64,000 nucleotides of DNA from the NCBI RefSeq assembly GCF_004365655.1, contig NZ_SOEO01000003.1, positions 310,001 to 374,000 on the forward strand. Direction: 5' to 3'. The stretch is from Epilithonimonas xixisoli (GTDB lineage Bacteria; Bacteroidota; Bacteroidia; Flavobacteriales; Weeksellaceae). The notes under the pieces were generated by a model. That model had not been told where the DNA came from. It saw only the letters and a list, made by a program, of their open reading frames with translations, and searched no databases. This document shows positions 33,497 to 42,702 of this stretch, piece by piece (positions within the stretch are counted from its first letter, which is position 1; each line of letters begins with the position of its first letter). Both the position numbers and the translations under genes were made by a program.

Positions 33497-34135
33497 ATGA
33501 AAAAATTAGTATTGACATTTGCTCTTTCTGTAGTTTCAGTAGCAAATATTTCGGCTCAAACAGCAAAGCAAGTGATTGATAATTATGTAATTGCCTTAGG
33601 TGGAAAGCAAAAATTGGAATCTGTAAAAACACTTTCTATGAAAAATACCATCAGCGTGATGGGAATGGAAATGGAAGGAAAAACAGTGAAAAAAGATAAC
33701 AAATTCAAGTCTAGTCAGTCTATGATGGGACAAGAAATGGTACAAGTTTTTGACGGAGAAAAAGGTTATGCAGATCAAATGGGACAAAGAATGGATTTCC
33801 CGGCAGATCAAGTGGCGAAGCTAAAATCTGCAAAATTGATGGATGCTCTTGGAATGAATCCTGAAAAAATGAAAACTGTTGAAAAGAAAAACGTGGATGG
33901 AAAAGATTTCGTGGTTCTTTCTTCTGATGACAGCAAGTATTATTTCGATGCAAAAACCAATCTGCTTGCTAAAACGGAAGGCGATAAAGGAACGATGGTT
34001 ATTTCAAAATATACAGATGTTGACGGAATCAAATTCGTGGAGGAAATGTCTATCGATGCCGCAGGACAGCAAGTCACTGTGAAAAATTCTGACATCAAAA
34101 TCAATCAACCAGTTTCTGATGATGAGTTCAAATAA
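33497..34135 (+). CDS. Exported LolA-like / outer-membrane lipoprotein-sorting-like protein
   Basis: A 212-residue secreted protein with a signal peptide (MKKLVLTFALSVVSVANISAQ). The mature part resembles Bacteroidota proteins annotated as outer-membrane lipoprotein-sorting proteins: KQVIDNYVIALGGKQKLESV start, Met/Lys-rich beta strands, and DAKTNLLAKTEGDKG near the end. I regard the LolA-like fold as likely but not certain. A frame from 33437 would add 20 residues upstream; the A-rich stretch before ATG 33497 and the signal peptide favour the later start. Confidence 0.8.
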   Translation: MKKLVLTFALSVVSVANISAQTAKQVIDNYVIALGGKQKLESVKTLSMKNTISVMGMEMEGKTVKKDNKFKSSQSMMGQEMVQVFDGEKGYADQMGQRMDFPADQVAKLKSAKLMDALGMNPEKMKTVEKKNVDGKDFVVLSSDDSKYYFDAKTNLLAKTEGDKGTMVISKYTDVDGIKFVEEMSIDAAGQQVTVKNSDIKINQPVSDDEFK

Positions 34136-34154
34136 TTGAACTTAGTAATAAAAT

Positions 34155-34188
34155 AAAAAAGGATTCAAATCATTTTGAATCCTTTTTT
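34155..34188. terminator. Bidirectional terminator
   Basis: AAAAAAGGATTCAAA (34155-34169) and TTTGAATCCTTTTTT (34174-34188) form a 15-bp stem with loop TCAT, between convergent genes. Confidence 0.9.
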
Positions 34189-34210
34189 ATGTCTAATATC
34201 TCGAGTCTTC

Positions 34211-34795
34211 TCAAGAATTATATTCCTTTTCCCATTCCTCAGCGGCTTCGCAAAGTGTTTTGTAGAAAGCTTCGCCATATTTTCGGATAAGAGGTTCTTT
34301 CAGAAATTGATAGATTCTGACTTGCAATTCTTTCCCCAAAGTACAGGCGTCATTGCAGATTTCCCATTCGTGATAATTCAGCGCCACGAAAGTTTTATAG
34401 TCATTCACGCGGATTGGATACAAATGACAAGAAATTGGTTTTTTCCAATCTACAACGCCATCTTCATAGGCTTTTTCGATGCCACATTTTGTGGTGCCTT
34501 TCTCATCAAAAATAACATAGGCACATTCGCTTCCGTTCACCAAAGTCGTCACATATCCGCCGTCATAAGGATCAACAACCCAAGTTCCCTGTTCCTCTAT
34601 GGCTTTCACACCTTCTGGTCTTAGGTAAGATTTTATTTTTGGGAAAATTTCTTCAAGAATTGGCAATTCGTCCTTGTCAAGTGGTGCGCCTGTATCGCCA
34701 TCTACGCAACAAACGCCTTTGCATTTGCTAAGATTGCAGACAAAACTCTCTGCGAAAACATCTTCTGAAATTAATTTATCATCTATCTGAATCAT
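34211..34795 (-). CDS. DUF3109 family Cys-rich protein
   Basis: A 194-residue cytosolic protein with a YkgJ-like cysteine cluster near the N-terminus (C20, C25, C29, C30 in CNLSKCKGVCC) and further Cys in GSECAYV, TTKCGIE, PISCHLYP and ICNDACTLG. These would bind a metal, zinc or an iron-sulfur cluster. This pattern is the DUF3109 family, widespread in Bacteroidota; function unknown. It is followed (upstream on the genome) by the DUF6427 membrane gene with a 23-nt gap. Confidence 0.85.
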   Translation of the reverse strand: MIQIDDKLISEDVFAESFVCNLSKCKGVCCVDGDTGAPLDKDELPILEEIFPKIKSYLRPEGVKAIEEQGTWVVDPYDGGYVTTLVNGSECAYVIFDEKGTTKCGIEKAYEDGVVDWKKPISCHLYPIRVNDYKTFVALNYHEWEICNDACTLGKELQVRIYQFLKEPLIRKYGEAFYKTLCEAAEEWEKEYNS

Positions 34796-34818
34796 ACAGC
34801 ATCAATATTTTTTAAATT

Positions 34819-35718
34819 TTATACAAAATTAACTATTTTAAAAACGACCAGCGTAAAAACAATGATCCAAAGTCCCAATTCCTGCATCCAATATTTGGGT
34901 AAGAAACGCAACATTCTACTGATAATAATGCTGGCGGGCAACGCCAGAAGCAATAGATATTCGTAATGGTAACCCATATAAAAAATGATCGTAATCAGCT
35001 GGGCAAGAGAAAACACTAGAACAAAAGTATATTTGTACCGGCTGATCGGGCTTTTCTCATTGTAATGTTTGAAATGATCTGTAATGGAGAAGATCAACAT
35101 GATTGCAACTGGAGCCAAAACGTACAACGGAAAGTAAGAATTTAGCATTTCGAATTTCCCGTAAAAAGGCAAATAATGTTTGTCCCAAGTCGTGTAGTGG
35201 ATTAGATACATCACGCCAAAATAACTTAAAACCACCAAAATAATCCCAAATATCAAACGAAAAATATTAAGACCAACCCTTCCGGAAGTTCCAATAATAT
35301 GGAAAATCACAAACACACCAAGTGGCCAACTTGCAGGGAAAACCAGAAAATTAAATGCTAAAATGGCGCCCACAAGCATAAAAGAACTTTTGCGCAATTG
35401 GTCATTTTGACTGGTCAATATCAAAAGAATAATAGAGCTGGAAAGAAAGGTAAATGCCAATCCTAAATCCAGATTCCCGGGATAAAAACAAATTACAAAA
35501 ATGGTGTACAGAAAAAGTGGAAGATGTGAAAACTGATTCAGTGCAATCTTATTGAATAAAAAATATCCCAAACTGATTCCCATAAAGGTAATTCCTGTAG
35601 AAAAATAATCTATATCTCTGATATCTAATATATTAAGAGAAATGATGATTAGAAACAAAAAACCAATGTAAGCCGGGACAGAAAAAATATTGCTTTCTTT
35701 TGAAAGTAATCGAAACAT
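34819..35718 (-). CDS. DUF6427 family membrane protein
   Basis: A 299-residue integral membrane protein with about eight to nine hydrophobic segments, beginning MFRLLSKESNIFSVPAYIG, which I recognise as the DUF6427 start. The role is unknown. It is divergent from the DUF6341 gene, from which it is separated by 42 bp only; the plus-strand promoter would overlap this gene's first codons. The two families occur together in flavobacteria, which suggests a functional link. Confidence 0.8.
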   Translation of the reverse strand: MFRLLSKESNIFSVPAYIGFLFLIIISLNILDIRDIDYFSTGITFMGISLGYFLFNKIALNQFSHLPLFLYTIFVICFYPGNLDLGLAFTFLSSSIILLILTSQNDQLRKSSFMLVGAILAFNFLVFPASWPLGVFVIFHIIGTSGRVGLNIFRLIFGIILVVLSYFGVMYLIHYTTWDKHYLPFYGKFEMLNSYFPLYVLAPVAIMLIFSITDHFKHYNEKSPISRYKYTFVLVFSLAQLITIIFYMGYHYEYLLLLALPASIIISRMLRFLPKYWMQELGLWIIVFTLVVFKIVNFV

Positions 35719-35760
35719 TTTTTATAAATTTGTGCAAAGTTAATTTAAAAAAAGAAAAAT

Positions 35761-35994
35761 ATGACATCTTTCTGGTTAGCATTAAGTGCAGCTTTCAAAT
35801 GGTCTTTCGGATTTTTTAATCTTACAGGCAACGTACTGAACTGGGTTTTGTTCCTTGTAGCTACAGGATTTTTCTGCTACTGGTGCTATATTTTGGTAGT
35901 AACTTTGGGAGGGCAAAAGGATAAAGATTACTTCTCACCAACAGAAGGGCATCATCCATATTACGACCCAAAAATTTATAAAAACGAAGGTTAA
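35761..35994 (+). CDS. DUF6341 family small membrane protein
   Basis: A 77-residue protein with one or two transmembrane segments (about 9-20 and 25-48, ending WCYILVVTLGG) and a polar C-terminus, HHPYYDPKIYKNEG. I recognise it as DUF6341. The promoter -7 element TAAATTTG (35725-35732) with TTG at 35700 lies inside the divergent gene's start. Function unknown. A terminator follows. Confidence 0.8.
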   Translation: MTSFWLALSAAFKWSFGFFNLTGNVLNWVLFLVATGFFCYWCYILVVTLGGQKDKDYFSPTEGHHPYYDPKIYKNEG

Positions 35995-36013
35995 ATAAAT
36001 TGATTATATAATA

Positions 36014-36053
36014 AAAAACCCGTCTTGTTGCTAAAACGAGACGGGTTCTTTTA
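36014..36053 (+). terminator. Terminator after the DUF6341 gene
   Basis: AACCCGTCTTGTT (36017-36029) pairs with AACGAGACGGGTT (36035-36047), one G-T wobble, followed by a T-rich stretch. Confidence 0.88.
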
Positions 36054-36110
36054 TTTTAATCTTGACGTCTAAGTCTTGATTCTTATATCTTGACTCTTGT
36101 TTCTTCAAAA

Positions 36111-36554
36111 TTATTCTTCATCGTGACAAGGAACAACCAGAACTGGAATCTTTGATTTCTTAGTAATTTCCTTAGTCAAACTTCCGATGAAAACGTCATA
36201 AACACCGCTTCTTCCGTGCGAGCCAACTACGATGTAATCTGCAGTTTGTTCATCAGCGAATTCCAATATAGTGTCGCCAGCGATGCCTTGTTTTAAAATA
36301 TGATTGCACGTTACGCCTTGCGCAACAACTCTTTCTTGAAGTTTATTCAGTTCTTTTAATTCATATTTGATTTCGTTTTCCTCCACTTCCGGAAAATATT
36401 GGAATCCCATATCGCCAATTACAAAACCAATATCTGTCGCCGCAACGTGAATCAAATGGATTTCAGCGTTAACATCTTTTGCAAAACCGATGGCATAATC
36501 TACCAATTTATTAGAACTGTCGGAAAAATCTACGGGTAAAATAATCTTTTTCAT
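36111..36554 (-). CDS. Universal stress protein (UspA family)
   Basis: A 147-residue cytosolic protein with a single Usp domain. It has the ATP-binding type end GSHGRSGVYDVFIGSLTKEI (about 113-132), close to the G-x2-G-x9-G-S/T pattern, and the opening strand KIILPVDFSD. Usp proteins respond to growth arrest and stress. It is a single gene between the DUF6341 terminator and the FAH gene. Confidence 0.92.
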   Translation of the reverse strand: MKKIILPVDFSDSSNKLVDYAIGFAKDVNAEIHLIHVAATDIGFVIGDMGFQYFPEVEENEIKYELKELNKLQERVVAQGVTCNHILKQGIAGDTILEFADEQTADYIVVGSHGRSGVYDVFIGSLTKEITKKSKIPVLVVPCHDEE

Positions 36555-36656
36555 AATCTAAGTTTATAACCAACAAAGTACAAAAATTTAGCCATTTTAA
36601 AAAATTAAGAATTAATAACCGTCAATTTTTAACCAATAATCATCGATCAAATCTGA

Positions 36657-37265
36657 CTATTGAATCTTCAAACTGAACAGTTTCTTATCTTCCAAATAAG
36701 CTTCCAACAAATCATTCTCAGAAATTTTCCCAACACCTTTTGGCGTTCCTGTGAAAATCAAATCGCCGACTCGCAAAGTGAAATATTGAGAAGCAAAAGC
36801 AATGATTTCATCAGGACTGAAAATCATTTCCCTCGTGTTTCCGTCTTGAACTTTTTCATTGTTTTTGATTAATGAAAAACCAAGATTATTCAAATCAAAA
36901 TTCTCTTTCGATACAAAATCCGAAACCACCGCAGAACCATCAAAACCTTTCGCCAATTCCCAAGGCAAACCTTTATTTTTTAGTTTTGTTTGAAGGTCTC
37001 TCGCTGTGAAATCCAATCCCAATCCAATTTCGGAATAATGATTTCCGGCATTTTCTTTTTGGATATATTTTCCGCCTTTCGAAATTTTCAAAACAACTTC
37101 CAATTCATAATGGATGTCGTCAGAAAATTCTGGAATATAAAAATCTGAACCTTTTTTCAAAATGGCTGTGTCAGGTTTCATAAAGATCACTGGATCTTCA
37201 GGGATTTCGTTTCCTAATTCTTTAGCGTGTTCGCCGTAATTTCTTCCTACGCAGATTATTTTCAT
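36657..37265 (-). CDS. Fumarylacetoacetate hydrolase family protein
   Basis: A 202-residue cytosolic enzyme of the FAH superfamily, whose members hydrolyse or decarboxylate 2,4-diketo acids using Mg2+ or Mn2+. The metal ligands are Glu54, Glu56 (HYELEVV) and Asp85 (GLDFTARD). LIFTGTPKGVG is the conserved C-terminal loop. Its length is that of the shorter YcgM/acylpyruvase-like group. It starts 16 nt after the exonuclease gene's stop and may be cotranscribed with it. Confidence 0.92.
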   Translation of the reverse strand: MKIICVGRNYGEHAKELGNEIPEDPVIFMKPDTAILKKGSDFYIPEFSDDIHYELEVVLKISKGGKYIQKENAGNHYSEIGLGLDFTARDLQTKLKNKGLPWELAKGFDGSAVVSDFVSKENFDLNNLGFSLIKNNEKVQDGNTREMIFSPDEIIAFASQYFTLRVGDLIFTGTPKGVGKISENDLLEAYLEDKKLFSLKIQ

Positions 37266-37281
37266 TTGGTTAAATTTAATT

Positions 37282-38046
37282 TTAAAACCTAGATTTCAAC
37301 TGAATCTTAGTGAAAATCTTCTTAGTATAAAGCGGAAAATCAGCGCTTTGAAGCCATCCGTAATAACCAATATCTTTCTGGAAAACCTCTTTCACAACTT
37401 GCCCTTTATATTTTCCAAAAGCAAAAATCTCTTGGTCTTTGTCATTGAAATGAATCATCCCGGCCAAATCCGCAAACTTGCTGTGGAAAGAGAATTCGCT
37501 CAAACCTGCGATTTCTTTTGGAAGATCTTCGTAATGTCCAACTTGCGCATCCAAAACTTCGAAAGTCGCCAAAACATCGGCTTCTGCAGAGTGTGCATTT
37601 TCCAAAGTTTTTTGACAATAAAAATTGTATGCAGCAGAAAGATTTCTAGGTTCCATTTTGTGATAAATCGTCTGCGCATCTACCAATTTGAATTTACTCA
37701 AATCGAAATCCAAACCTGCACGCAAAAGTTCTTCGGCCAAAAGAGGCACATCAAATCGGTTGGAGTTGAAACCTCCCAAATCTGTCCCAGTAATCATTTC
37801 AAGAATTTTCGGCGCAATGTCTTTGAAAGTTGGCGCTTCTGCAACATCAGCATCATAAATCCCGTGGATTGCGGAGGATTCTTTTGGAATTGGCATTTCA
37901 GGATTCACTTTCCAGGTTTTGCTTTCTCTGGAAGCATCAGGATTTACTTTCAGGATGCAGATTTCCACGATTCTGTCTTTCCCAACGTTGGTTCCCGTCG
38001 TTTCCAAATCGAAAACGCAAAGTGGTTTATATAGTTTGAGATTCAT
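37282..38046 (-). CDS. 3'-5' exonuclease (DnaQ-like) with C-terminal extension
   Basis: A 254-residue DEDD exonuclease: motif I is FDLETTGTN (Asp13, Glu15), motif II includes GFNSNRFDVPLL, motif III HSAEADVLAT. This matches DNA polymerase III epsilon-like proofreading or exonuclease X-type enzymes. The C-terminal 60 residues (FAFGKYKGQVVKEVFQKD ... YYGWL) match the DUF3820-type tail found in RNase T/ExoX relatives. It probably trims DNA ends; a replication role is not shown. Confidence 0.88.
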   Translation of the reverse strand: MNLKLYKPLCVFDLETTGTNVGKDRIVEICILKVNPDASRESKTWKVNPEMPIPKESSAIHGIYDADVAEAPTFKDIAPKILEMITGTDLGGFNSNRFDVPLLAEELLRAGLDFDLSKFKLVDAQTIYHKMEPRNLSAAYNFYCQKTLENAHSAEADVLATFEVLDAQVGHYEDLPKEIAGLSEFSFHSKFADLAGMIHFNDKDQEIFAFGKYKGQVVKEVFQKDIGYYGWLQSADFPLYTKKIFTKIQLKSRF

Positions 38047-38083
38047 AAATGATTGTTGATAAATGATGATTGATGAATTTTAA

Positions 38084-38147
38084 TTCTCGCAGATTAGGCA
38101 AATTTTGCAGATTTAAATCTGCTTAATCCGCAAAATCTGCGAGAAAA
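38084..38147. repeat. Large intergenic inverted repeat
   Basis: TTCTCGCAGATT (38084-38095) pairs with AATCTGCGAGAA (38134-38145); the centre is the perfect palindrome GCAGATTTAAATCTGC (38107-38122). The words CAGATTTTGCGGATTAAG read like an interspersed family; a shorter relative is AATCTGCAAAATTTGC at about 42918. It lies between convergently ending and starting minus-strand genes and could stop transcription. Confidence 0.65.
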
Positions 38148-38212
38148 ATATTTTTATGAATATTATAATTTAAAATTTTAAAAACTTCGGACATCCGACT
38201 TCCATCTTCCAA

Positions 38213-38923
38213 CTATTTCAATTGTTTTTGAAATATCAATGAAATTAAAATGTAATAGATGATAATTAAAGAAATTCCGACTGCTTTGAATATTAATAAA
38301 ATCAAAATTCCGCCAATTAATAAAGCTAATTTCGGATAATTATCTTCTAATTTTTTTGATTTGAATTTCATTGCAATCATCTTGATTGGACTGATTAAAA
38401 GCCAAGAAGAAACAACGGTTAAAATTAATAAGTAGATCTCATTGTCAAATAGAAAACTGAAAGCGCCAGTTTCTTTGAAAGCGTAAAACATGCCGAAAAT
38501 CAAAATCGTGTTACTTGGCGTATTCAAACCTTTGAAATAATATTTTTGGTCATCATCCAAATTGAAAATCGCCAATCTTAGGCAGGAGAAAAGTGTGATA
38601 ATGAAACCTAAATATTTTATCCACGGCATAAATTCGGGAAGACCAGAAAGTGTCAAGTTTTCCAATGCAACAAACATTGTGATCCCAGGCAAAAATCCAA
38701 AACTTACCATATCTGCCAAAGAATCCAATTGTCCACCCAAATTACTGCTGGAATTCATAGCTCTGGCAATAAAACCATCGAAAAAATCGAGAACCAATGA
38801 GATAATAATGCAAATCGCTGTCGTTTGATAATCGCCGGAAATGAGATGAACAATCCCAACGCAACCCGAGAAAAGATTCCCCAAAGTAAATGCATTGGCA
38901 AGGTTGTTTTTGATGAAATTCAT
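38213..38923 (-). CDS. pssA: CDP-diacylglycerol--serine O-phosphatidyltransferase
   Basis: A 236-residue inner-membrane enzyme making phosphatidylserine, the precursor of phosphatidylethanolamine. The CDP-alcohol phosphotransferase signature is complete: D46-x2-D49-G-x2-A-R-x8-G-x3-D67-x3-D71 (LDFFDGFIAR ... GGQLDSLAD). About six transmembrane segments follow. The frame stays open another 180 codons upstream, but that part is Lys/Arg-rich junk inside the divergent region, so ATG 38923 (MNFIKNN) is the start. Confidence 0.92.
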   Translation of the reverse strand: MNFIKNNLANAFTLGNLFSGCVGIVHLISGDYQTTAICIIISLVLDFFDGFIARAMNSSSNLGGQLDSLADMVSFGFLPGITMFVALENLTLSGLPEFMPWIKYLGFIITLFSCLRLAIFNLDDDQKYYFKGLNTPSNTILIFGMFYAFKETGAFSFLFDNEIYLLILTVVSSWLLISPIKMIAMKFKSKKLEDNYPKLALLIGGILILLIFKAVGISLIIIYYILISLIFQKQLK

Positions 38924-39040
38924 ATCACAAAAATAGGAAATTTGTTGGAGGATGGAAGTTTGAAGATGGAAGTTTTTAAGGAGCGTAGAAAAACTTCCAT
39001 CTTCCGTCTTCTGACTACCAACTTTTCTTAATTTTGCAGA

Positions 39041-40960
39041 ATGAAGAATTTTAGAGGGCAAGAAGTTTTTGCTTTGGTTTACAGACTGTTTTTGGTGTTT
39101 TTCTTTTATCAGATAGCGAGATTCCTGTTTTGGTTTTTCAATCAGGAATTGGTAAAAGTGGATGGGATTTCGGAATATTTCAAGCTTTCCTATTACGGAA
39201 CTGCATTTGACACGACTGCAATTTTGTACGTGAACTCGGTTTTTATTCTGTTGAGCATCATCCCGATTGTCATTAATACAAAAAAGAATTATCAGAAATT
39301 CTTGTTCTTCTGGTATTTCATCACGAATGGAATTACCTACTCGTTCAACTTTGGTGATATGATTTATTACAGATTTAGCCAAGCGCGATTGACGTCTGCG
39401 GCTTTTTCTGTAGCGAAAAATGAAAGTAACATTGGGAAAGTCTTTTTCAATGCGGTTTTGCAAAATCCATTTGTGATTGTTTCTCTTATCTTAATAATTC
39501 TTTTGTGGATTTTCCTTTATAAAAAAGTAAAAGTTACGGAAGAAAAACCGAAAAATTTAATCAAATATTTTGTTTCGTCCGTTGTGATTTTGTGTGTGAC
39601 CGCACTTTTGGTGGTTGGAGGAATCCGTGGTGATTTCAAACATTCAACAAGACCAATCAATTTGGTTGATGCCAACAAACACGTCAGCAATCCTTTGCAG
39701 GGAAATCTTGTTTTGAACAGCGTTTTCTCGTTTTTCAGAACCATTAATACCAATAATTTTAAGCTCGTTCATTTTGTTGATGAGAAATTCATTAACCAAG
39801 AAATTAAACCTTATAAATTATACGAAAGGGAAGTGGAAGACAAGCCAAATGTTGTCATTTTCATTATGGAAAGTTTCGGGAAAGAATATTCTGGAGCGTT
39901 CAATAAAGATACAAAAATCAAAGATTTTGTTTCCTACACGCCATTTCTCGACAGCTTGGCAAAAGAAAGTCTGATTTTCACCAATGCGTTTGCGAACGGA
40001 AGACAATCCATCCACGGAATGAGTTCTGTGCTTGCGGGAATTCCGAGTTTGACGGATGCTTTCACGAGTTCGCCTTATTCCAATCAAAAAATCCAATCGA
40101 TTGTTTCGGTTTGTAGTGATTTGGGTTATGACACGAGTTTCTACCACGGCGCGCCAAATGGCTCGATGGGTTTTCAAGGTTTTGGAAATATTTTGGGTTT
40201 CAAAAATTATTTCGGGAAAAATGAATACAATAATGACAAGGACTTCGACGGAATGTGGGCGATTTGGGACGAACCATTTTTTCAATATTTTGCTAGGAAC
40301 ATTGGGAAAAAGAAACCTTTTATGTCCACAATGTTTTCCGCTTCGTCTCACGACCCGTTCAAAGTTCCGGAGAAATATCAGAATAAATTCAAATCTGGGC
40401 CATTGCAGATCCACGTTCCAATCCAATACACAGATTATGCGTTAAAGAAATTCTTCGAAACGGCGAGCAAGCAACCTTGGTATCAGAACACGATTTTTGT
40501 GATAACAGCCGACCACACAAATCAGATTCATTATGAGGAATACCAAAAAGCGATGAATAGATTTGCTATTCCACTTTTGTTTTTTTCTCCAAATCCTAGT
40601 TATAATTTGAAAGGAATCGATGACCGTTTCGCCCAACAAATCGACATCTATCCAACTTTGGCTGACCTGCTTGGTTATAACAAAAAAATCAGAAGTTGGG
40701 GCAGAAGTTTGGTTTCGGACAATAATGAAGATCATATGATCATCCACTCCGATTCCATCAATGAGCAAATTGTAATTGGAAACTACGTCTACATTTTTGA
40801 TGGAAAAGACGTGACGGGAATCTATGATAAAACAGATCTGGCCTTATCCAAAAATCTCTTCAGCAAAAACCTTAATCCAGAACAAAAACTTGGGATCCTG
40901 AAAACAAAGGCGTGGTATCAGGATTATATGGATCGCGTCATCAACAGGAAATTGTATTAA
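39041..40960 (+). CDS. LtaS-like sulfatase-family membrane transferase
   Basis: A 639-residue protein with five N-terminal transmembrane helices (within residues 10-200) and a periplasmic sulfatase/alkaline-phosphatase domain. Metal-ligand motifs are FIMESFGKEY (Glu277) and TADHTN, and the nucleophile position is Ser323 in GRQSIHGMSS, where lipoteichoic acid synthase uses Thr. The family transfers phosphoglycerol or phosphoethanolamine from phospholipids. Gram-negatives lack lipoteichoic acid, so the acceptor is probably a periplasmic glycan or lipid A. It is divergent from pssA, which supplies the lipid precursor. Confidence 0.88.
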   Translation: MKNFRGQEVFALVYRLFLVFFFYQIARFLFWFFNQELVKVDGISEYFKLSYYGTAFDTTAILYVNSVFILLSIIPIVINTKKNYQKFLFFWYFITNGITYSFNFGDMIYYRFSQARLTSAAFSVAKNESNIGKVFFNAVLQNPFVIVSLILIILLWIFLYKKVKVTEEKPKNLIKYFVSSVVILCVTALLVVGGIRGDFKHSTRPINLVDANKHVSNPLQGNLVLNSVFSFFRTINTNNFKLVHFVDEKFINQEIKPYKLYEREVEDKPNVVIFIMESFGKEYSGAFNKDTKIKDFVSYTPFLDSLAKESLIFTNAFANGRQSIHGMSSVLAGIPSLTDAFTSSPYSNQKIQSIVSVCSDLGYDTSFYHGAPNGSMGFQGFGNILGFKNYFGKNEYNNDKDFDGMWAIWDEPFFQYFARNIGKKKPFMSTMFSASSHDPFKVPEKYQNKFKSGPLQIHVPIQYTDYALKKFFETASKQPWYQNTIFVITADHTNQIHYEEYQKAMNRFAIPLLFFSPNPSYNLKGIDDRFAQQIDIYPTLADLLGYNKKIRSWGRSLVSDNNEDHMIIHSDSINEQIVIGNYVYIFDGKDVTGIYDKTDLALSKNLFSKNLNPEQKLGILKTKAWYQDYMDRVINRKLY

Positions 40961-41124
40961 AATAAAGGTGTTTAAGATTAGAAAAATCTGTCAATTGGCT
41001 TTATTTATGCTTTGGATAGCAAATAATTCTTGTTTGTTTAAAATTAATTTATATTTTTATCAATATTAATTTAACGTTAACAAGTTAATCACATCAAACA
41101 ACAAACAAACTTAAAATAAAGACA

Positions 41125-41541
41125 ATGAAAAAGTTATTATTATCATTTGCCTTATCATTCATCGGCATTCTTTCATTCGCTCAAATCGAAGGAAAATGGA
41201 AAACCATCGATGACGAAACCGGAAAACCAAAATCCATCGTAGAGATTTTCAAAGATTCCAAAGGGAAGTACAACGGGAAGATCGTACAACTATTGATCAA
41301 ACCAGAAAATGCGAACTGCGTAAAATGTAAAGATGACCGCAAAAACAAACCATTGATCGGATTAGAGATCATCCGTGGTCTTTCAAAAGATGGGAATGAA
41401 TTCTCTGGCGGAACCATCACCAATCCAAAAGACGGAAAATCTTACAAAACTGAGCTTGTACGTGAAGGTGATGTCCTGAAAGTAAAAGCCATTGTATTGG
41501 GAATTGCCGTTAAAACGCAAACTTGGCACAAAGTGAACTAA
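41125..41541 (+). CDS. DUF2147 family exported protein
   Basis: A 138-residue periplasmic protein with a signal peptide (MKKLLLSFALSFIGILSFAQ). The mature part begins IEGKWKTIDDETGKPKSIVE, the DUF2147 signature, a lipocalin-like beta-barrel, and contains a CVKCKD Cys pair and GLSKDGNEFSGGTI. Function unknown. A hairpin terminator follows. Confidence 0.87.
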   Translation: MKKLLLSFALSFIGILSFAQIEGKWKTIDDETGKPKSIVEIFKDSKGKYNGKIVQLLIKPENANCVKCKDDRKNKPLIGLEIIRGLSKDGNEFSGGTITNPKDGKSYKTELVREGDVLKVKAIVLGIAVKTQTWHKVN

Positions 41542-41561
41542 CAATCTTTATGATAATTGAC

Positions 41562-41588
41562 AGGCTTCCAGATGGGAGCCTTTTTTGT
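41562..41588 (+). terminator. Terminator after the DUF2147 gene
   Basis: AGGCTTCC / GGGAGCCT stem with a four-base loop, then a run of seven T. Confidence 0.8.
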
Positions 41589-41668
41589 TATGCAGATAAT
41601 AAAAAAATTAATACTTTTGTATTTCGAAATTTAACAAAGAACATTTTCATAATCAATATTACATTATA

Positions 41669-42652
41669 ATGAAGGAATATACATTTCGTGAAGTAATTGC
41701 TCAGGCTATGAGCGAAGAAATGCGTAAAGACGAATCCATTTTTCTGGTAGGAGAAGAAGTTGCAGAGTACAATGGTGCTTACAAAGCGTCCAAAGGTATG
41801 CTGGCTGAATTCGGAGAAAAAAGAATCATAGATGCACCAATTGCGGAACTTGGTTTTACAGGGATCGCTGTAGGCGCAGCAATGAACGGGAATCGTCCGA
41901 TCGTAGAATATATGACTTTCAACTTCTCTTTGGTTGCGATCGATCAGATCATCAACAACGCTGCGAAAATGTACCAGATGACTGGTGGACAATGGAATAT
42001 TCCAATCGTTTTCCGTGGTCCTACAGGTTCAGCAGGTCAGTTGGGAGCAACACACTCACAGGCTTTCGAAAGCTGGTACGCCAACTGTCCAGGTCTCAAA
42101 GTGATCATTCCTTCCAATCCTTACGATGCAAAAGGCCTTTTGAAATCTGCGATTCAAGACAACGATCCAGTGATCTTTATGGAATCTGAGCAGATGTATG
42201 GTGACAAAATGGAAATCCCAGAAGAGGAATATTACATCCCGATCGGAAAAGCAGACATCAAGAAAGAAGGAAAAGATGTGACTTTGGTTTCTTGGGGTAA
42301 GATTATGAAAGTAGCTTTGCAAGCTGCAGAAGACTTGGAAAAAGAAGGGATCTCTGTAGAAGTGATTGACCTTAGAACGATCCGTCCTTTGGATTACGAC
42401 ACAATTCTGGAGTCCGTAAAGAAAACAAACAGATTGGTAGTTCTGGAAGAATCTTGGCCATTTGCAAGCATCTCTACCGAGATTACTTATATGGTTCAGC
42501 AGAAAGCATTCGACTATTTGGATGCGCCAATCAAGAGAATTACCACGCCAGATGCATCAGCGCCATATTCAGCGCCATTGTTTGCGGAGTGGTTCCCGAA
42601 AGTGGAAAAAGTGAAAGAAGAGATCAAAAACGCTCTTTACATCAAAGCATAA
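41669..42652 (+). CDS. pdhB: Pyruvate dehydrogenase E1 component, beta subunit
   Basis: A 327-residue subunit of the alpha2beta2 type E1 of a 2-oxo-acid dehydrogenase complex, binding thiamine diphosphate at the interface with the alpha subunit. Typical stretches are MTFNFSLVAIDQIINNAAKM, FRGPTGSAGQLGATHSQ, WSLEE-like RLVVLEESWPFAS and the C-terminal DAPIKRITTPDASAPYS. It could also be the branched-chain 2-oxo-acid E1 beta, but the sequence is closest to PdhB. No alpha subunit is adjacent. A -7-like TACTTTTG is at 41612-41619. Confidence 0.93.
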   Translation: MKEYTFREVIAQAMSEEMRKDESIFLVGEEVAEYNGAYKASKGMLAEFGEKRIIDAPIAELGFTGIAVGAAMNGNRPIVEYMTFNFSLVAIDQIINNAAKMYQMTGGQWNIPIVFRGPTGSAGQLGATHSQAFESWYANCPGLKVIIPSNPYDAKGLLKSAIQDNDPVIFMESEQMYGDKMEIPEEEYYIPIGKADIKKEGKDVTLVSWGKIMKVALQAAEDLEKEGISVEVIDLRTIRPLDYDTILESVKKTNRLVVLEESWPFASISTEITYMVQQKAFDYLDAPIKRITTPDASAPYSAPLFAEWFPKVEKVKEEIKNALYIKA

Positions 42653-42660
42653 AACTTAGA

Positions 42661-42690
42661 AACTCCCGAACTTATTCGGGAGTTTTTATT
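42661..42690 (+). terminator. Terminator after pdhB
   Basis: AACTCCCGAA / TTCGGGAGTT stem with loop CTTA and a T run, 9 nt after the stop. Confidence 0.9.
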
Positions 42691-42702
42691 TTGTAGAAGC
42701 TT

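Noticed and set aside
38924-39463. 180-codon N-terminal extension of pssA
   Set aside because: It is not similar to the family, runs through the divergent LtaS-like gene start and would place a hydrophobic enzyme behind a basic non-coding segment.
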